From Mucilaginibacter aquaedulcis (GTDB taxonomy: Bacteria; Bacteroidota; Bacteroidia; Sphingobacteriales; Sphingobacteriaceae): a stretch of DNA of 64,000 nt. Below the pieces are notes generated by a model. That model worked only from the letters and a program-made list of their open reading frames with translations, was not told the origin of the DNA and ran no database searches. A program made the translations under genes and the position numbers. The stretch's first letter is position 1; each line of letters starts with the position of its first letter. Of the stretch, positions 33,393 through 41,720 are shown piece after piece. The DNA lies in the NCBI RefSeq assembly GCF_030409325.1, contig NZ_JAUFPR010000004.1, positions 1,101,548 to 1,165,547 of the forward strand, written 5' to 3'.

Positions 33393-35789
33393 ATGTTAAA
33401 GAATTATTTAAAAATTGCCTGGCGTAACCTGATAAAGAATAAAGCACACACCTTTATCAATGTGGTTGGTCTATCGGTAGGTATGGCAGTGGCCATGCTT
33501 ATCGGTCTTTGGATCTGGGATGAGTTATCTTACAATAAATACTTCAAAAACTACGATCGTATTGTGCAGGTATGGCAGCACCAAACGTTTAACGGCGATG
33601 TGGGCAGCCAAACAGCCATGCCTATTCCATTAGGGCTAAAGCTGCGTGAAGCTTACACAAGCGATTTTAAATATGTGGCACTTTCTACATGGACAATGGA
33701 GCATATCATTACCAACGGCGATAAAAAATTCACCAAGCTGGGTAACTATGTGCAGCCGGAAATGACTGAAATACTTACGCTGAAAATGCTTAAGGGAACG
33801 CGTGCAGGGCTAAAGGATTTGTCATCTATCATGATTTCCGCTTCATTGGCAAAAACACTTTTTGGTGATGCCGATCCAATTAACAAAACATTAAAGATTG
33901 ATAACCAATGGGTGGTAAAAGTAACCGGTGTTTATGAGGATATGCCTAATAATACCGAATTTAGAGAAGTTACCTTTTTTGCACCATGGGATCTGTACAT
34001 GACAACCATGCCATGGCTCAAAAATGCCGCTACCCGCTGGGGTAATAACTCATGGCAAATATTTGCGCAGATGGCACCCAATGCCGATGTTGATAAGGTA
34101 TCGGCCAAGATCAAGAATGTTAAACTTATCAATATAGCAGCACAGGGCGACAAATTAGGAGCCGATTTTAAACCTGCCGTGTTTTTGCACCCCATGTACA
34201 AATGGCACTTATACTCGGAGTTTAAAAACGGAGTAAATATGGGTGGCGCTATACAATTTGTTTGGATGTTTGCCATTATAGGTGTGTTTGTGTTATTGTT
34301 GGCCTGTATCAACTTCATGAACCTGAGCACCGCCAGGTCTGAGAAAAGGGCCAAGGAAGTAGGTATCCGTAAAGCCATAGGTTCACAGCGGATACAGCTT
34401 ATCGGGCAGTTTTTTATGGAATCCTTGCTCATAGTGGCCTTTGCCTTTGTTTTTTCAATAGTATTGGTACTGCTTACCCTGCCATGGTTTAATGGTGTTG
34501 CCGATAAAAAAATGGCAGTGTTATGGGGAAACCCCTGGTTTTGGATGCTTAGCCTGGTTTTTAGCCTGATAGCGGGGCTGGTCGCCGGTAGTTACCCTGC
34601 ACTTTATCTATCATCGTTTAAGCCTATAAAGGTTTTAAAAGGAACATTTAAAGCAGGGCGGCTGGCTGCTATACCACGTAAGGTATTGGTAGTTTTGCAG
34701 TTTAGCGTTTCGGTAACCCTTATAATAGGTACACTCATTGTTTTTAAGCAGATACAATATGCCAAGAACAGGCCCATTGGCTACAGCCGGGAGGGGTTGG
34801 TTTATCTGGTGCAGAAAACGAACGATATTCATAATCATTACGTTGCTTTTAAGGATGAACTGATAAAGTCAGGAGCTGTTGTAGAAACCGCAGAGTCGGG
34901 CAGTCCGGTTACTGGTGTATGGAGCAACAACAGTGGCTTTGATTGGAGAGGAAAACCCGCAGGGATGCTGGATGATTTTGCAACTGTAGGTTTATCGCCC
35001 GATTTTGGCAAAACAGTAGGCTGGCAGTTTAAAGATGGGCGTGATTTTTCAGTAGCATTTAAAACTGATTCAAACGCTATCGTGATCAATGAGGCAGCTG
35101 CAAAGTTCATGAACTTTAAAAAACCGGTTGGCGAAATTGTAACCACAGATGGCAAGCCATACCACGTGATTGGGGTTATTAAGGATATGCTTATGTCATC
35201 GCCCTATGAACCGGTTAAACAAACTTTCTTTTTTCTTGATAAAGATCCTCAGGGCGTTGTAAACATCAGGATCAACCCGCGTATGAGCACACATGAAGCG
35301 CTCGATAAAATTGCTGTCATATACCAGAAATATGCACCTGCAGCGCCGTTTGATTATAAATTCGCAGATGAGGAATATGCCAAAAAGTTTGATGGAGAAA
35401 CACGGATAGGAAAGCTGGCCGGCTTTTTTACCCTGCTGGCTATATTCATTAGCTGTATGGGATTGTTTGGAATGGCCTCATTCATGGCAGAGCAGCGTAC
35501 CAAAGAGATTGGCGTGCGCAAAGTGCTTGGTGCATCGGTATTTAGCCTGTGGCGGTTAATGTCTAAAGACTTTGTGGCACTGGTAATAATATCATTGGGT
35601 ATTGCCATACCTGTGGCCTATTACTTTATGCATGGCTGGCTTCAAAATTACCAATACCGGGCAGATCTGTCATGGTGGATATTTGCCGTAACAGGTGTAG
35701 GGGCTATCATTATTACTTTGGTTACGGTAAGTTATCAGAGTATTTCCGCTGCACTTACCAACCCGGTTAAAAGTTTAAAAACAGAGTAA
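33393..35789 (+). CDS. Double-FtsX ABC transporter permease, paralogue 6 of 6
   Basis: A 798-residue permease that closes the array. It starts MLKNYLKIAWRNL. Features are helix 1 with GMAVAMLIGLWIWDELSY, FxDADPINKT, FtsX block CINFMNLSTARSEKRAKEVG then IRKAIGSQR, linker SYPALYLSSFKPIKVLKGTF, last FtsX block AEQRTKEIGVRKVLGAS and C-terminus NPVKSLKTE. It is closest to paralogue 4 by membrane segments. A hairpin terminator follows 25 nt after the stop, marking the probable end of a six-gene, 14.6-kb transcription unit. Confidence 0.9.
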   Translation: MLKNYLKIAWRNLIKNKAHTFINVVGLSVGMAVAMLIGLWIWDELSYNKYFKNYDRIVQVWQHQTFNGDVGSQTAMPIPLGLKLREAYTSDFKYVALSTWTMEHIITNGDKKFTKLGNYVQPEMTEILTLKMLKGTRAGLKDLSSIMISASLAKTLFGDADPINKTLKIDNQWVVKVTGVYEDMPNNTEFREVTFFAPWDLYMTTMPWLKNAATRWGNNSWQIFAQMAPNADVDKVSAKIKNVKLINIAAQGDKLGADFKPAVFLHPMYKWHLYSEFKNGVNMGGAIQFVWMFAIIGVFVLLLACINFMNLSTARSEKRAKEVGIRKAIGSQRIQLIGQFFMESLLIVAFAFVFSIVLVLLTLPWFNGVADKKMAVLWGNPWFWMLSLVFSLIAGLVAGSYPALYLSSFKPIKVLKGTFKAGRLAAIPRKVLVVLQFSVSVTLIIGTLIVFKQIQYAKNRPIGYSREGLVYLVQKTNDIHNHYVAFKDELIKSGAVVETAESGSPVTGVWSNNSGFDWRGKPAGMLDDFATVGLSPDFGKTVGWQFKDGRDFSVAFKTDSNAIVINEAAAKFMNFKKPVGEIVTTDGKPYHVIGVIKDMLMSSPYEPVKQTFFFLDKDPQGVVNIRINPRMSTHEALDKIAVIYQKYAPAAPFDYKFADEEYAKKFDGETRIGKLAGFFTLLAIFISCMGLFGMASFMAEQRTKEIGVRKVLGASVFSLWRLMSKDFVALVIISLGIAIPVAYYFMHGWLQNYQYRADLSWWIFAVTGVGAIIITLVTVSYQSISAALTNPVKSLKTE

Positions 35790-35813
35790 GCTCTTAAAAA
35801 TTATAAACCATAA

Positions 35814-35846
35814 AAAAAGCTGAAAGGATTACCCATTCAGCTTTTT
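35814..35846. terminator. Bidirectional terminator after permease 6
   Basis: AAAAAGCTGAA (35814-35824) and TTCAGCTTTTT (35836-35846) form a perfect 11-bp stem with an 11-nt loop, between convergent genes. Confidence 0.85.
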
Positions 35847-35867
35847 GCTTTTATGCCTTTAGCTTAA

Positions 35868-36278
35868 TTAGCAATATTGTTCAAATGCACCAATCAGGTT
35901 ATCGGCAATCATTTGGGCAGGGCGGCCTTCTATCTGATGGCGCTCTATCATATGTACCAGTTTACCATCTTTAAATAATGCCATTGCTGGTGAAGATGGA
36001 GGATAAGGCAACATGTAGTTACGTGCAGTATCAACAGCATCTTTCTCCATACCTGCAAAAACTGTTACCAGTTTAGTAGGGTGTTTTTCATTAGCTGCTG
36101 CAATTCTTGCTGCCGGGCGAGCGTTTGCTGCGGCACAACCGCAAACAGAATTAACCATTACAAATACAGTTCCTTCACTTTCAATAGCTTGCTTTACAGC
36201 TTCAGCATCTTTCAACTCCTCAAAGCCAACTCTTGTTAAATCTTCCCGCATTGGGGCAACTAAATATTCTGGATACAT
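35868..36278 (-). CDS. Bacilliredoxin, BrxA/BrxB (YphP/YqiW) family
   Basis: A 136-residue thioredoxin-fold protein with the family's active-site motif Cys46-Gly-Cys48 in VNSVCGCAAANARP, and FAGMEKDAVDTAR and YPPSSPAMALFKDG downstream. BrxA/BrxB proteins remove bacillithiol from mixed disulphides on proteins after oxidative stress. Length matches the family (about 140-145). It is a single gene convergent with the permease array. Its presence suggests the cell makes bacillithiol or a related thiol, but no bacillithiol biosynthesis gene is in the window. Confidence 0.92.
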   Translation of the reverse strand: MYPEYLVAPMREDLTRVGFEELKDAEAVKQAIESEGTVFVMVNSVCGCAAANARPAARIAAANEKHPTKLVTVFAGMEKDAVDTARNYMLPYPPSSPAMALFKDGKLVHMIERHQIEGRPAQMIADNLIGAFEQYC

Positions 36279-36488
36279 AATTTTTTATTTACACTAAAAT
36301 TTACCTAATACAAAAATAATAAATGATTAACAGTTTGTATCTATAAATCATAATAATAACAATTTGCTGACGATGCCCGCGTACGGAAACGCAACCGTTA
36401 ATTTGTTTATTCCCACAAGTTTTATTTAAAACAGGCGTTATATTATTAAGGGTAATAAGTATCTTGCTGCCCCTAATTAACGAACTTG

Positions 36489-37352
36489 ATGAACAAAAAG
36501 CCCTCCGACATTAGTACAGTTGTTATTATTAACAAGAACCAACAGCACACCAAATCTTTACAGATAAAAACAAAACATATTAACAGAATATGGCACTACG
36601 CATACAGCATTGTATCGGTAGTACTGGTATTAATTGGTGTTATTATTTACCTAAGATCGCAAAATTCAAAACAGGAACTGGAAAAACAAAGGCTGCTTGC
36701 CCAGATAGTAAAGCTTAAGGGAGCTATCCCTGTAGTTGCTGTTGAAAGTAAGGAAGTTAATGCCCAGTCATACATTCAGGCTATTGAAGGCAAGCTCAAA
36801 ACCATTAACGGTTATTTAAAAAGACGGGGCTTAAAAGGTTTTTCAACCAAAGGGCTTGGCGGTGATGCCAATGCAGAAGGAAATAAGCTTTCCGACAAAG
36901 AAGTTTATTCATTATATAATGATTATTTAAACAGGCTGGTAGGTACCATAGCCTTTACACCTATGGGCTATCCGCGGGTAAGCTCTTTTACTTCATTTTT
37001 TGGATACCGGAGCGATCCTTTTGATGATGGCCGCGCCGAATTTCACCCTGGTATCGATTTTAAAGGACACAAAGGTGATGAGGTAAAATGCACCGCGAGC
37101 GGTAAGGTTGTTTTTGCCGGCTGGAGTGGTGGATATGGAAATTGTATCCGGATAGCTCATATCAACAACCTTGAAACTGTTTACGGGCATTTGTCACGCA
37201 TTAAGGTAAAAGTAGGCCAGGAAGTAAATGTTGGCGACGAGATAGGTTTGGTAGGTTCAACCGGACACTCAACCGGGGCGCATTTGCACTATGAAGTGCG
37301 CAAAAACGGCCACCCGATAAATCCCGTTAATTTCTTGACGCTTAATAAGTAG
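36489..37352 (+). CDS. Membrane-anchored M23 (LytM) peptidoglycan endopeptidase-like protein
   Basis: A 287-residue protein. The longest frame includes a TTG at 36486, but the adjacent ATG at 36489 is the natural start (MNKKPSDISTVV). One helix spans about 37-57 and is followed by a short coiled coil (about 60-85). The LytM domain (about 165-285) keeps the zinc ligands in FHPGIDFKGH and the HLH of GAHLHYEVRKNG, so it is probably an active endopeptidase cutting peptide cross-links. The bactofilin gene follows on the same strand, separated by a word-array repeat. M23 and bactofilin genes are often adjacent and act together in cell shape. Confidence 0.88.
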   Translation: MNKKPSDISTVVIINKNQQHTKSLQIKTKHINRIWHYAYSIVSVVLVLIGVIIYLRSQNSKQELEKQRLLAQIVKLKGAIPVVAVESKEVNAQSYIQAIEGKLKTINGYLKRRGLKGFSTKGLGGDANAEGNKLSDKEVYSLYNDYLNRLVGTIAFTPMGYPRVSSFTSFFGYRSDPFDDGRAEFHPGIDFKGHKGDEVKCTASGKVVFAGWSGGYGNCIRIAHINNLETVYGHLSRIKVKVGQEVNVGDEIGLVGSTGHSTGAHLHYEVRKNGHPINPVNFLTLNK

Positions 37353-37477
37353 GTTGTACGTAATACGTTTTACGTGATACGTGTTGACGTTTTTTGGTAA
37401 AAATTTGAAAGTAAGATGAAACACACAACCCAAAGTGTGTAAAAAACGTAAAACGTCGGACGTAAAACATCTAACCT
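37351..37477. repeat. Word-array element 2 (TACGTTTTACGT-type) between the M23 gene and the bactofilin gene
   Basis: Left arm: degenerate copies of ACGT words (AGGTTGTACGTAATACG, TTTTACGTGATACGTG, TTGACGTTTTTT; 37351-37396). Right arm: complements AAAAAACGTAAAACGTC, GGACGTAAAACATC, TAACCT (37441-37477). The arms can pair over their ends (AGGTT with AACCT, ACGTTTTTT with AAAAAACGT). It starts in the stop codon and ends 20 nt before the bactofilin ATG. Confidence 0.7.
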
Positions 37478-37497
37478 AAAAAGTTTCCAAACTCAAC

Positions 37498-37863
37498 ATG
37501 GCTATTTTTGGTAAAAAAGACAAAGTTGCGCTTGATCTGCAAGCTATATCAACCCTTATAAGCGATGGTACCATTTTAGATGGCAATATTAAAGCCCCTG
37601 CCTTTGCGCGTATCGACGGACAAGTGAACGGGAATGTAAATATTGATGAGGGCCTTATACTTGGTGAAAAGGCATTGGTTATCGGCAACATTGATACTAA
37701 AGAAATTGTGGTTTACGGTACAGTAAAAGGTGATATCCAAACCGATTCGCTGGAGATTAAGGCAACCGGTAAAATTACCGGCGAAATAAAAACCCAAGCC
37801 CTAATGGTAGAAACCGGTGGCGTTTACAACGGCCGTCTCTCTATGCAAACTGCTGATAAATGA
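37498..37863 (+). CDS. Bactofilin-family cytoskeletal protein
   Basis: A 121-residue protein dominated by short hydrophobic-glycine repeats (ISDGTILDGNIKAPAFARIDG, given as ILDGNIK, GNVNIDEG, VIGNIDTKEIVVYG, VKGDIQTDSLEIKATGKITG) that fold as a right-handed beta-helix, the bactofilin DUF583 fold. A short charged N-terminus, MAIFGKKDK, could contact membrane or partner. Bactofilins polymerise without nucleotide and position cell-wall enzymes such as the neighbouring M23 peptidase. Confidence 0.93.
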   Translation: MAIFGKKDKVALDLQAISTLISDGTILDGNIKAPAFARIDGQVNGNVNIDEGLILGEKALVIGNIDTKEIVVYGTVKGDIQTDSLEIKATGKITGEIKTQALMVETGGVYNGRLSMQTADK

Positions 37864-37927
37864 TCTTTTAGGTTAATGTTTAATTATTGAGAAATGGCTC
37901 GCATTTCATTTTGATATTTTTATAAGT

Positions 37928-37935
37928 TAACTTTG
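37928..37935 (+). promoter_or_regulatory. Candidate -7 element (TAACTTTG) of ahcY
   Basis: A full TAnnTTTG match 20 nt before the ahcY start codon. The -33 position 20 nt upstream has TTTC instead of TTTG. Confidence 0.55.
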
Positions 37936-37955
37936 CATTTCAAAATTGAAATGTT

Positions 37956-39272
37956 ATGTCATCAGTAGAAACTGCATTCGTTAAATACAAAGTAAAAGAC
38001 TTATCACTGGCCGATTGGGGCCGCAAGGAAATTGAACTCGCCGAAGCCGAAATGCCTGGCCTGATGGCTTTGCGTAAAGAGTATGGACCGTCACAACCTT
38101 TAAAAGGTGCGCGTATTGCAGGTTGCTTACACATGACCATCCAAACCGCTGTTTTAATTGAAACTTTAATTGAACTTGGCGCCGAAGTTACTTGGTCGTC
38201 ATGTAATATATTCTCAACCCAGGATCATGCTGCTGCTGCAATTGCTGCTGCCGGTACCTCTGTTTATGCCTGGAAAGGTATGAATGCCGAAGAGTTTGAC
38301 TGGTGTATTGAGCAAACCTTATTCTTTGGTGAAGATCGCAAACCACTAAACATGATTTTAGATGATGGAGGTGATTTAACCAACATGGTATTAGATAAAT
38401 ACCCTGAGCTTATTGCCGAAATAAAAGGTTTATCTGAAGAAACTACTACTGGTGTACATCGTTTATACGAGCGTATGAAAGCCGGTACTTTGCCAATGCC
38501 TGCTATTAACGTTAACGACTCAGTTACTAAATCAAAATTTGACAACAAATACGGCTGCCGCGAATCGTTGGTTGATGCAATCCGTCGTGCTACTGACGTG
38601 ATGATGGCTGGTAAAGTTGCCGTTGTTTGTGGTTATGGCGACGTAGGTAAAGGCTCGGCAGATAGCTTGCGTAACTCAGGTGTACGTGTTATTGTTACCG
38701 AAATTGATCCTATCTGCGCGTTACAGGCAGCTATGGAAGGTTTTGAGGTTAAAAAATTAGGCACTGCTATTAAAGAAGCCGACATTGTAGTTACTGCAAC
38801 CGGTAATAAAAACATTGTTCGCGAAGAGCATTTCCGCGCGTTGAAAGACAAAGCCATTGTTTGTAACATCGGTCACTTTGATAACGAAATTGATATGGCC
38901 TGGTTAAACAAAGCCTATGGCAATACCAAAATTGAAATTAAACCACAAGTTGATAAATACACCATTGATGGCAGCGATGTTATTGTTTTGGCCGAAGGCC
39001 GTTTGGTGAATTTAGGTTGCGCAACAGGTCACCCAAGCTTTGTAATGAGTAACTCATTCACCAACCAAACTTTGGCTCAGTTAGAGCTTTGGACAAATGG
39101 TTCTGCTTACAAGAACGAAGTATATACCCTGCCAAAACATCTTGATGAAAAAGTAGCCCGCCTGCACCTTGCCAAAATTGGTGTTGAGCTGGAAGTTTTA
39201 GACCAGGATCAGGCTGAGTACATTGGTGTAACTGTTGAAGGTCCGTTTAAACCTGAATACTACAGATACTAA
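37956..39272 (+). CDS. ahcY: Adenosylhomocysteinase (S-adenosyl-L-homocysteine hydrolase)
   Basis: A 438-residue NAD-dependent enzyme that splits S-adenosylhomocysteine to adenosine and homocysteine. Visible signatures are CLHMTIQTAVLIETL, WSSCNIFSTQDHAAAAIA, DDGGDLTNM, the NAD-binding motif VVCGYGDVGKGSA, CNIGHFDNEIDM and the C-terminal FKPEYYRY. Length and motifs match the eukaryote-like tetrameric class. It keeps the methyl cycle running for SAM-dependent methyltransferases. It has its own promoter and terminator, so it is monocistronic. Confidence 0.98.
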   Translation: MSSVETAFVKYKVKDLSLADWGRKEIELAEAEMPGLMALRKEYGPSQPLKGARIAGCLHMTIQTAVLIETLIELGAEVTWSSCNIFSTQDHAAAAIAAAGTSVYAWKGMNAEEFDWCIEQTLFFGEDRKPLNMILDDGGDLTNMVLDKYPELIAEIKGLSEETTTGVHRLYERMKAGTLPMPAINVNDSVTKSKFDNKYGCRESLVDAIRRATDVMMAGKVAVVCGYGDVGKGSADSLRNSGVRVIVTEIDPICALQAAMEGFEVKKLGTAIKEADIVVTATGNKNIVREEHFRALKDKAIVCNIGHFDNEIDMAWLNKAYGNTKIEIKPQVDKYTIDGSDVIVLAEGRLVNLGCATGHPSFVMSNSFTNQTLAQLELWTNGSAYKNEVYTLPKHLDEKVARLHLAKIGVELEVLDQDQAEYIGVTVEGPFKPEYYRY

Positions 39273-39296
39273 TTCAAAAGTAAAAATTCAAAAGTT

Positions 39297-39328
39297 AAAA
39301 GGCATGGTTTTAGGATCATGCCTTTTTT
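39297..39328 (+). terminator. Terminator after ahcY
   Basis: AAAAGGCATG (39297-39306) and CATGCCTTTT (39317-39326) form a perfect 10-bp stem with a 10-nt loop and a T run. The sequence before it, AATTCAAAAGTAAAAATTC, AAAAGTT (39271-39296), is of the TCAAAAGT word type. Confidence 0.85.
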
Positions 39329-39347
39329 GTTAGTTCAAATAGATCAT

Positions 39348-39632
39348 ATGCTTGCTTTTATCTTCATTGTAATTGGTGTTTTATATTTTTTAATGAAACA
39401 AATCATTAATCACAAGTCAAGTCGGTTTTATTCTATTAATATAATGTTGATTATTATTTACAACGTTATTGGTTGGTGGTATATTTTTGAATTCTTAGGC
39501 ACAGGAGGTGCAAGTTTAGGTCCTGGAATGATGCTAATATTTCTTACAGGTGTTCATTTAGTGTTATTGATTTTGATTGCAGTAATTAAAGGAATTATTA
39601 ATTCTGGAAAAGAGCAAAATCGACTAAATTAA
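39348..39632 (+). CDS. Small hypothetical three-helix membrane protein
   Basis: Not recognised. The frame opens at 39318, but that ATG is inside the ahcY terminator stem, so the ATG at 39348 (MLAFIFIVIGVLYF) is preferred, giving 94 residues. Helices are expected at about 2-17, 30-46 and 59-80 (MMLIFLTGVHLVLLILIAVI). Codon use is A/T-rich. Transcription would need a promoter just after the terminator or read-through. It is convergent with the unknown gene at 39636. No function is assigned. Confidence 0.5.
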   Translation: MLAFIFIVIGVLYFLMKQIINHKSSRFYSINIMLIIIYNVIGWWYIFEFLGTGGASLGPGMMLIFLTGVHLVLLILIAVIKGIINSGKEQNRLN

Positions 39633-39635
39633 ACC

Positions 39636-39992
39636 TCAATTATAAATAATATGATCAAGTAGCAGGTGCTGTTTGTAGTTCCTTAAATCGATATAAATAG
39701 AAGTTTTTAGAATATGCTTAGCGGTGAGGTAAATGCTTTTCTTTTTGTTGCCGGAAACGGTTTTGGAAAAAATTTGACTAATGCACTGTTCCAAAATGCC
39801 GATAGTTTCAACAGATGCTTGAAACTTGCTGTTGCTCATGCAATATAACTGTTCAATAACAGCATCGTACCTTTTTAACAGGCATTGCAGCAGATAGCTG
39901 TTTGATGGCGAGTACTCTACCAGATCATTCAGCAGTTCGTTGAGTTCGTTGAGCTGATTTACATATTCGGTCATATCGCAGGTATTTTGCAA
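39636..39992 (-). CDS. Hypothetical alpha-helical protein (118 residues)
   Basis: Not recognised. The translation is helix-rich with heptad-like leucines near the N-terminus (VNQLNELNELLNDLVEY) and contains four cysteines. A second in-frame ATG at 39974 could be the start. It ends 4 nt after the convergent membrane-protein gene. Codon use is like an ordinary gene of this AT-rich region, and there is no competing frame, but no homologous family comes to mind. Confidence 0.5.
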   Translation of the reverse strand: MQNTCDMTEYVNQLNELNELLNDLVEYSPSNSYLLQCLLKRYDAVIEQLYCMSNSKFQASVETIGILEQCISQIFSKTVSGNKKKSIYLTAKHILKTSIYIDLRNYKQHLLLDHIIYN

Positions 39993-40150
39993 AAGGGTTA
40001 GCGATTTTTTATAATCCCCTATTGTAAAAGGTTAGCTAAATATGTTCATTAATTAATTATAAGTCAATTTTTTATCGCAAATTGTAAACCATAACAAGCA
40101 TTTTGTATACCAGAGTATCAGTATTTTACAAGCTTTGGAAGGTGATTTTC

Positions 40151-41149
40151 TCAGTTGGTCCCTTCAAATTCTTCTTCCACGCTTTCGCGCAGATCATACA
40201 GTAACCACTGTTTTTTTGCAATGGAGCCAGCTTCAGATTGCAACAATTTTATAAAATCGTTAACACCGGTAGGTTCATTACCGTTGCCATGTATCAACAC
40301 AATACTGCCCGCCTGTGGTTGCTGCCCTTTTGCAAGCCATGCATCGGTGCCTATGGGGATAAGGCCGTAATCGGTTAGCTTATATACCAGCTGCTGGTCA
40401 GATACCAGACCCGGAAACCTGAAAAACACTGAAGGTAGCAATCCGTTTTTGAGCATGGCCTTTTCTGTTTCCAGTATCTCATAATTCATATCGGTGCCAG
40501 GTTCCAGTAAAAAGTTTTCTTTTAATGGTGCTTTCATACTCACCCTATGGTTGAAAGAATGATTTATCCAGGTGATATAAATTTCGCGCTTGGCTTGCAT
40601 TTGTTTAAGCCATTCCAGATCCTGAGGGTGTTGGCGCATCCAAACGCCGGTAACGGATAACGCGATAGGTGCCGGACGCTCCACTTTTTGAAACTCCGTG
40701 AAAATATCAGTAAATATCCGCCTATCTAAAGGGCGATGCGAAGGGCAGAGATCAGCAGTTAAACTAATTCCTGTTTCTTTTGGGATACCGCTTTCTATCC
40801 CGGCATCCTGTAAAGCGATGGATTGTTTTTCGGCCTTACGCAGGGCTTTTTGATACGGTGTGCTTTTGAAAAAATCCCGGGCTTCTGCAATGCTCATTGG
40901 CTTAACCTGATAAAAACTGGGCTCGTCAATCTTTGTTACTAATGTTTGAGGATTCACGAGGAGGTAATAGGTTTTTCCTTCGTTTTCAAACTGGCGTAGT
41001 ATCATCCAGTCCTGCGGTGCATCGTGTGCCCAACCATAGTATGGCTTATAGTTTTCTATTTTACGAAAATTGGCTTGTGCCTGTGTGGTTAACTGTAAGC
41101 AGATAGAGGCAAAAAATAAGAATAAGTTTTTAAGGGATTTGCTGTTCAT
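40151..41149 (-). CDS. Exported NodB-like polysaccharide deacetylase
   Basis: A 332-residue protein with a signal peptide ending at about residue 25 (LTTQAQA). The NodB homology region has the metal and catalytic Asp133 in SLTADLCPS, His197 and His201 in INHSFNH, the arginine-proline motif FFRFPGL and a final histidine in IVLIHGN. These are the conserved stations of carbohydrate esterase family 4, which removes acetyl groups from chitin, peptidoglycan or other polymers with a metal ion. The first 120 residues are an extra domain of unknown role. The start overlaps the upstream gene by 20 nt, so the two are probably co-translated. Confidence 0.8.
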   Translation of the reverse strand: MNSKSLKNLFLFFASICLQLTTQAQANFRKIENYKPYYGWAHDAPQDWMILRQFENEGKTYYLLVNPQTLVTKIDEPSFYQVKPMSIAEARDFFKSTPYQKALRKAEKQSIALQDAGIESGIPKETGISLTADLCPSHRPLDRRIFTDIFTEFQKVERPAPIALSVTGVWMRQHPQDLEWLKQMQAKREIYITWINHSFNHRVSMKAPLKENFLLEPGTDMNYEILETEKAMLKNGLLPSVFFRFPGLVSDQQLVYKLTDYGLIPIGTDAWLAKGQQPQAGSIVLIHGNGNEPTGVNDFIKLLQSEAGSIAKKQWLLYDLRESVEEEFEGTN

Positions 41150-41651
41150 TTTTGCTAAAATTCCAGTTTTTGCCTGTAAGTATAGATGTTATAACCAATA
41201 TAAGCATAAAAATGATGATAGTGCCCGGTGTTATTTGCTTTATAAAAAAGAGCGTATTAGCGCTCCGATCATTAATCAGAGATTCAGTTTTCATCAAAGA
41301 CGAAGATGGTTGATAAAATCTTTGCAAAGGTTTGGACGTCGTATCCATCAAGATAGATAAAGGATATAATACAGTGAGAAATGAAAAATTAGCGATCACC
41401 AACACCAGATTTTGTAGCTTTCTTTTATATCGATAAAAGCCCTCCCTAATCAAATAGATTAAGGTTACCATCATTAAAAATACTGGGATAACTAATACAG
41501 CAAAGCTGATAACGTAATAAGTATCATTGAAATTGATATCAAATGAGGCTTTTTTCCCCCACAAATCAATAAGTGGAGAGGCAAGCAATCGTATTGTTAT
41601 ATAAATAGCCAACAGCACAATAAACTCAATGATAAAGGTTTTGGGTTTCAT
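41130..41651 (-). CDS. Hypothetical four-helix membrane protein
   Basis: A 173-residue protein, not recognised. Helices are expected at about 6-26 (FIIEFIVLLAIYITIRLLA), 45-70, 84-102 and 140-160, with a short polar loop at 105-135. It overlaps the deacetylase start by 20 nt on the same strand, so they probably form one operon, and a link to envelope polymer modification is possible but unproven. It is divergent from pdxJ across 69 nt. Confidence 0.6.
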   Translation of the reverse strand: MKPKTFIIEFIVLLAIYITIRLLASPLIDLWGKKASFDINFNDTYYVISFAVLVIPVFLMMVTLIYLIREGFYRYKRKLQNLVLVIANFSFLTVLYPLSILMDTTSKPLQRFYQPSSSLMKTESLINDRSANTLFFIKQITPGTIIIFMLILVITSILTGKNWNFSKNEQQIP

Positions 41652-41684
41652 GATTTAAATATAAACTTATCAATTCATAATAGG

Positions 41685-41716
41685 TTTATAATTATATTAA
41701 TGAAACATTAACTTTG
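41685..41716 (+). promoter_or_regulatory. Promoter of pdxJ, giving a near-leaderless transcript
   Basis: TTTA at 41685-41688, 20 nt, then TAACTTTG at 41709-41716. The pdxJ ATG begins at 41721, only 5 nt after the -7 element, so transcription should start at or next to the start codon. Confidence 0.6.
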
Positions 41717-41720
41717 AGCC

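Noticed and set aside
33932..34432. 166-codon reverse frame inside permease 6, and similar reverse frames in the other permeases
   Set aside because: They are antisense shadows of the conserved FtsX blocks. They recur in each paralogue only because the sense sequence does.
37864..37955. SAH or SAM riboswitch upstream of ahcY
   Set aside because: The -7 element is 20 nt before the start codon, which leaves no room for an aptamer.
39318..39347. ATG at 39318 as start of the small membrane protein
   Set aside because: It lies in the right arm and T run of the ahcY terminator. The ATG at 39348 opens directly into the first helix.
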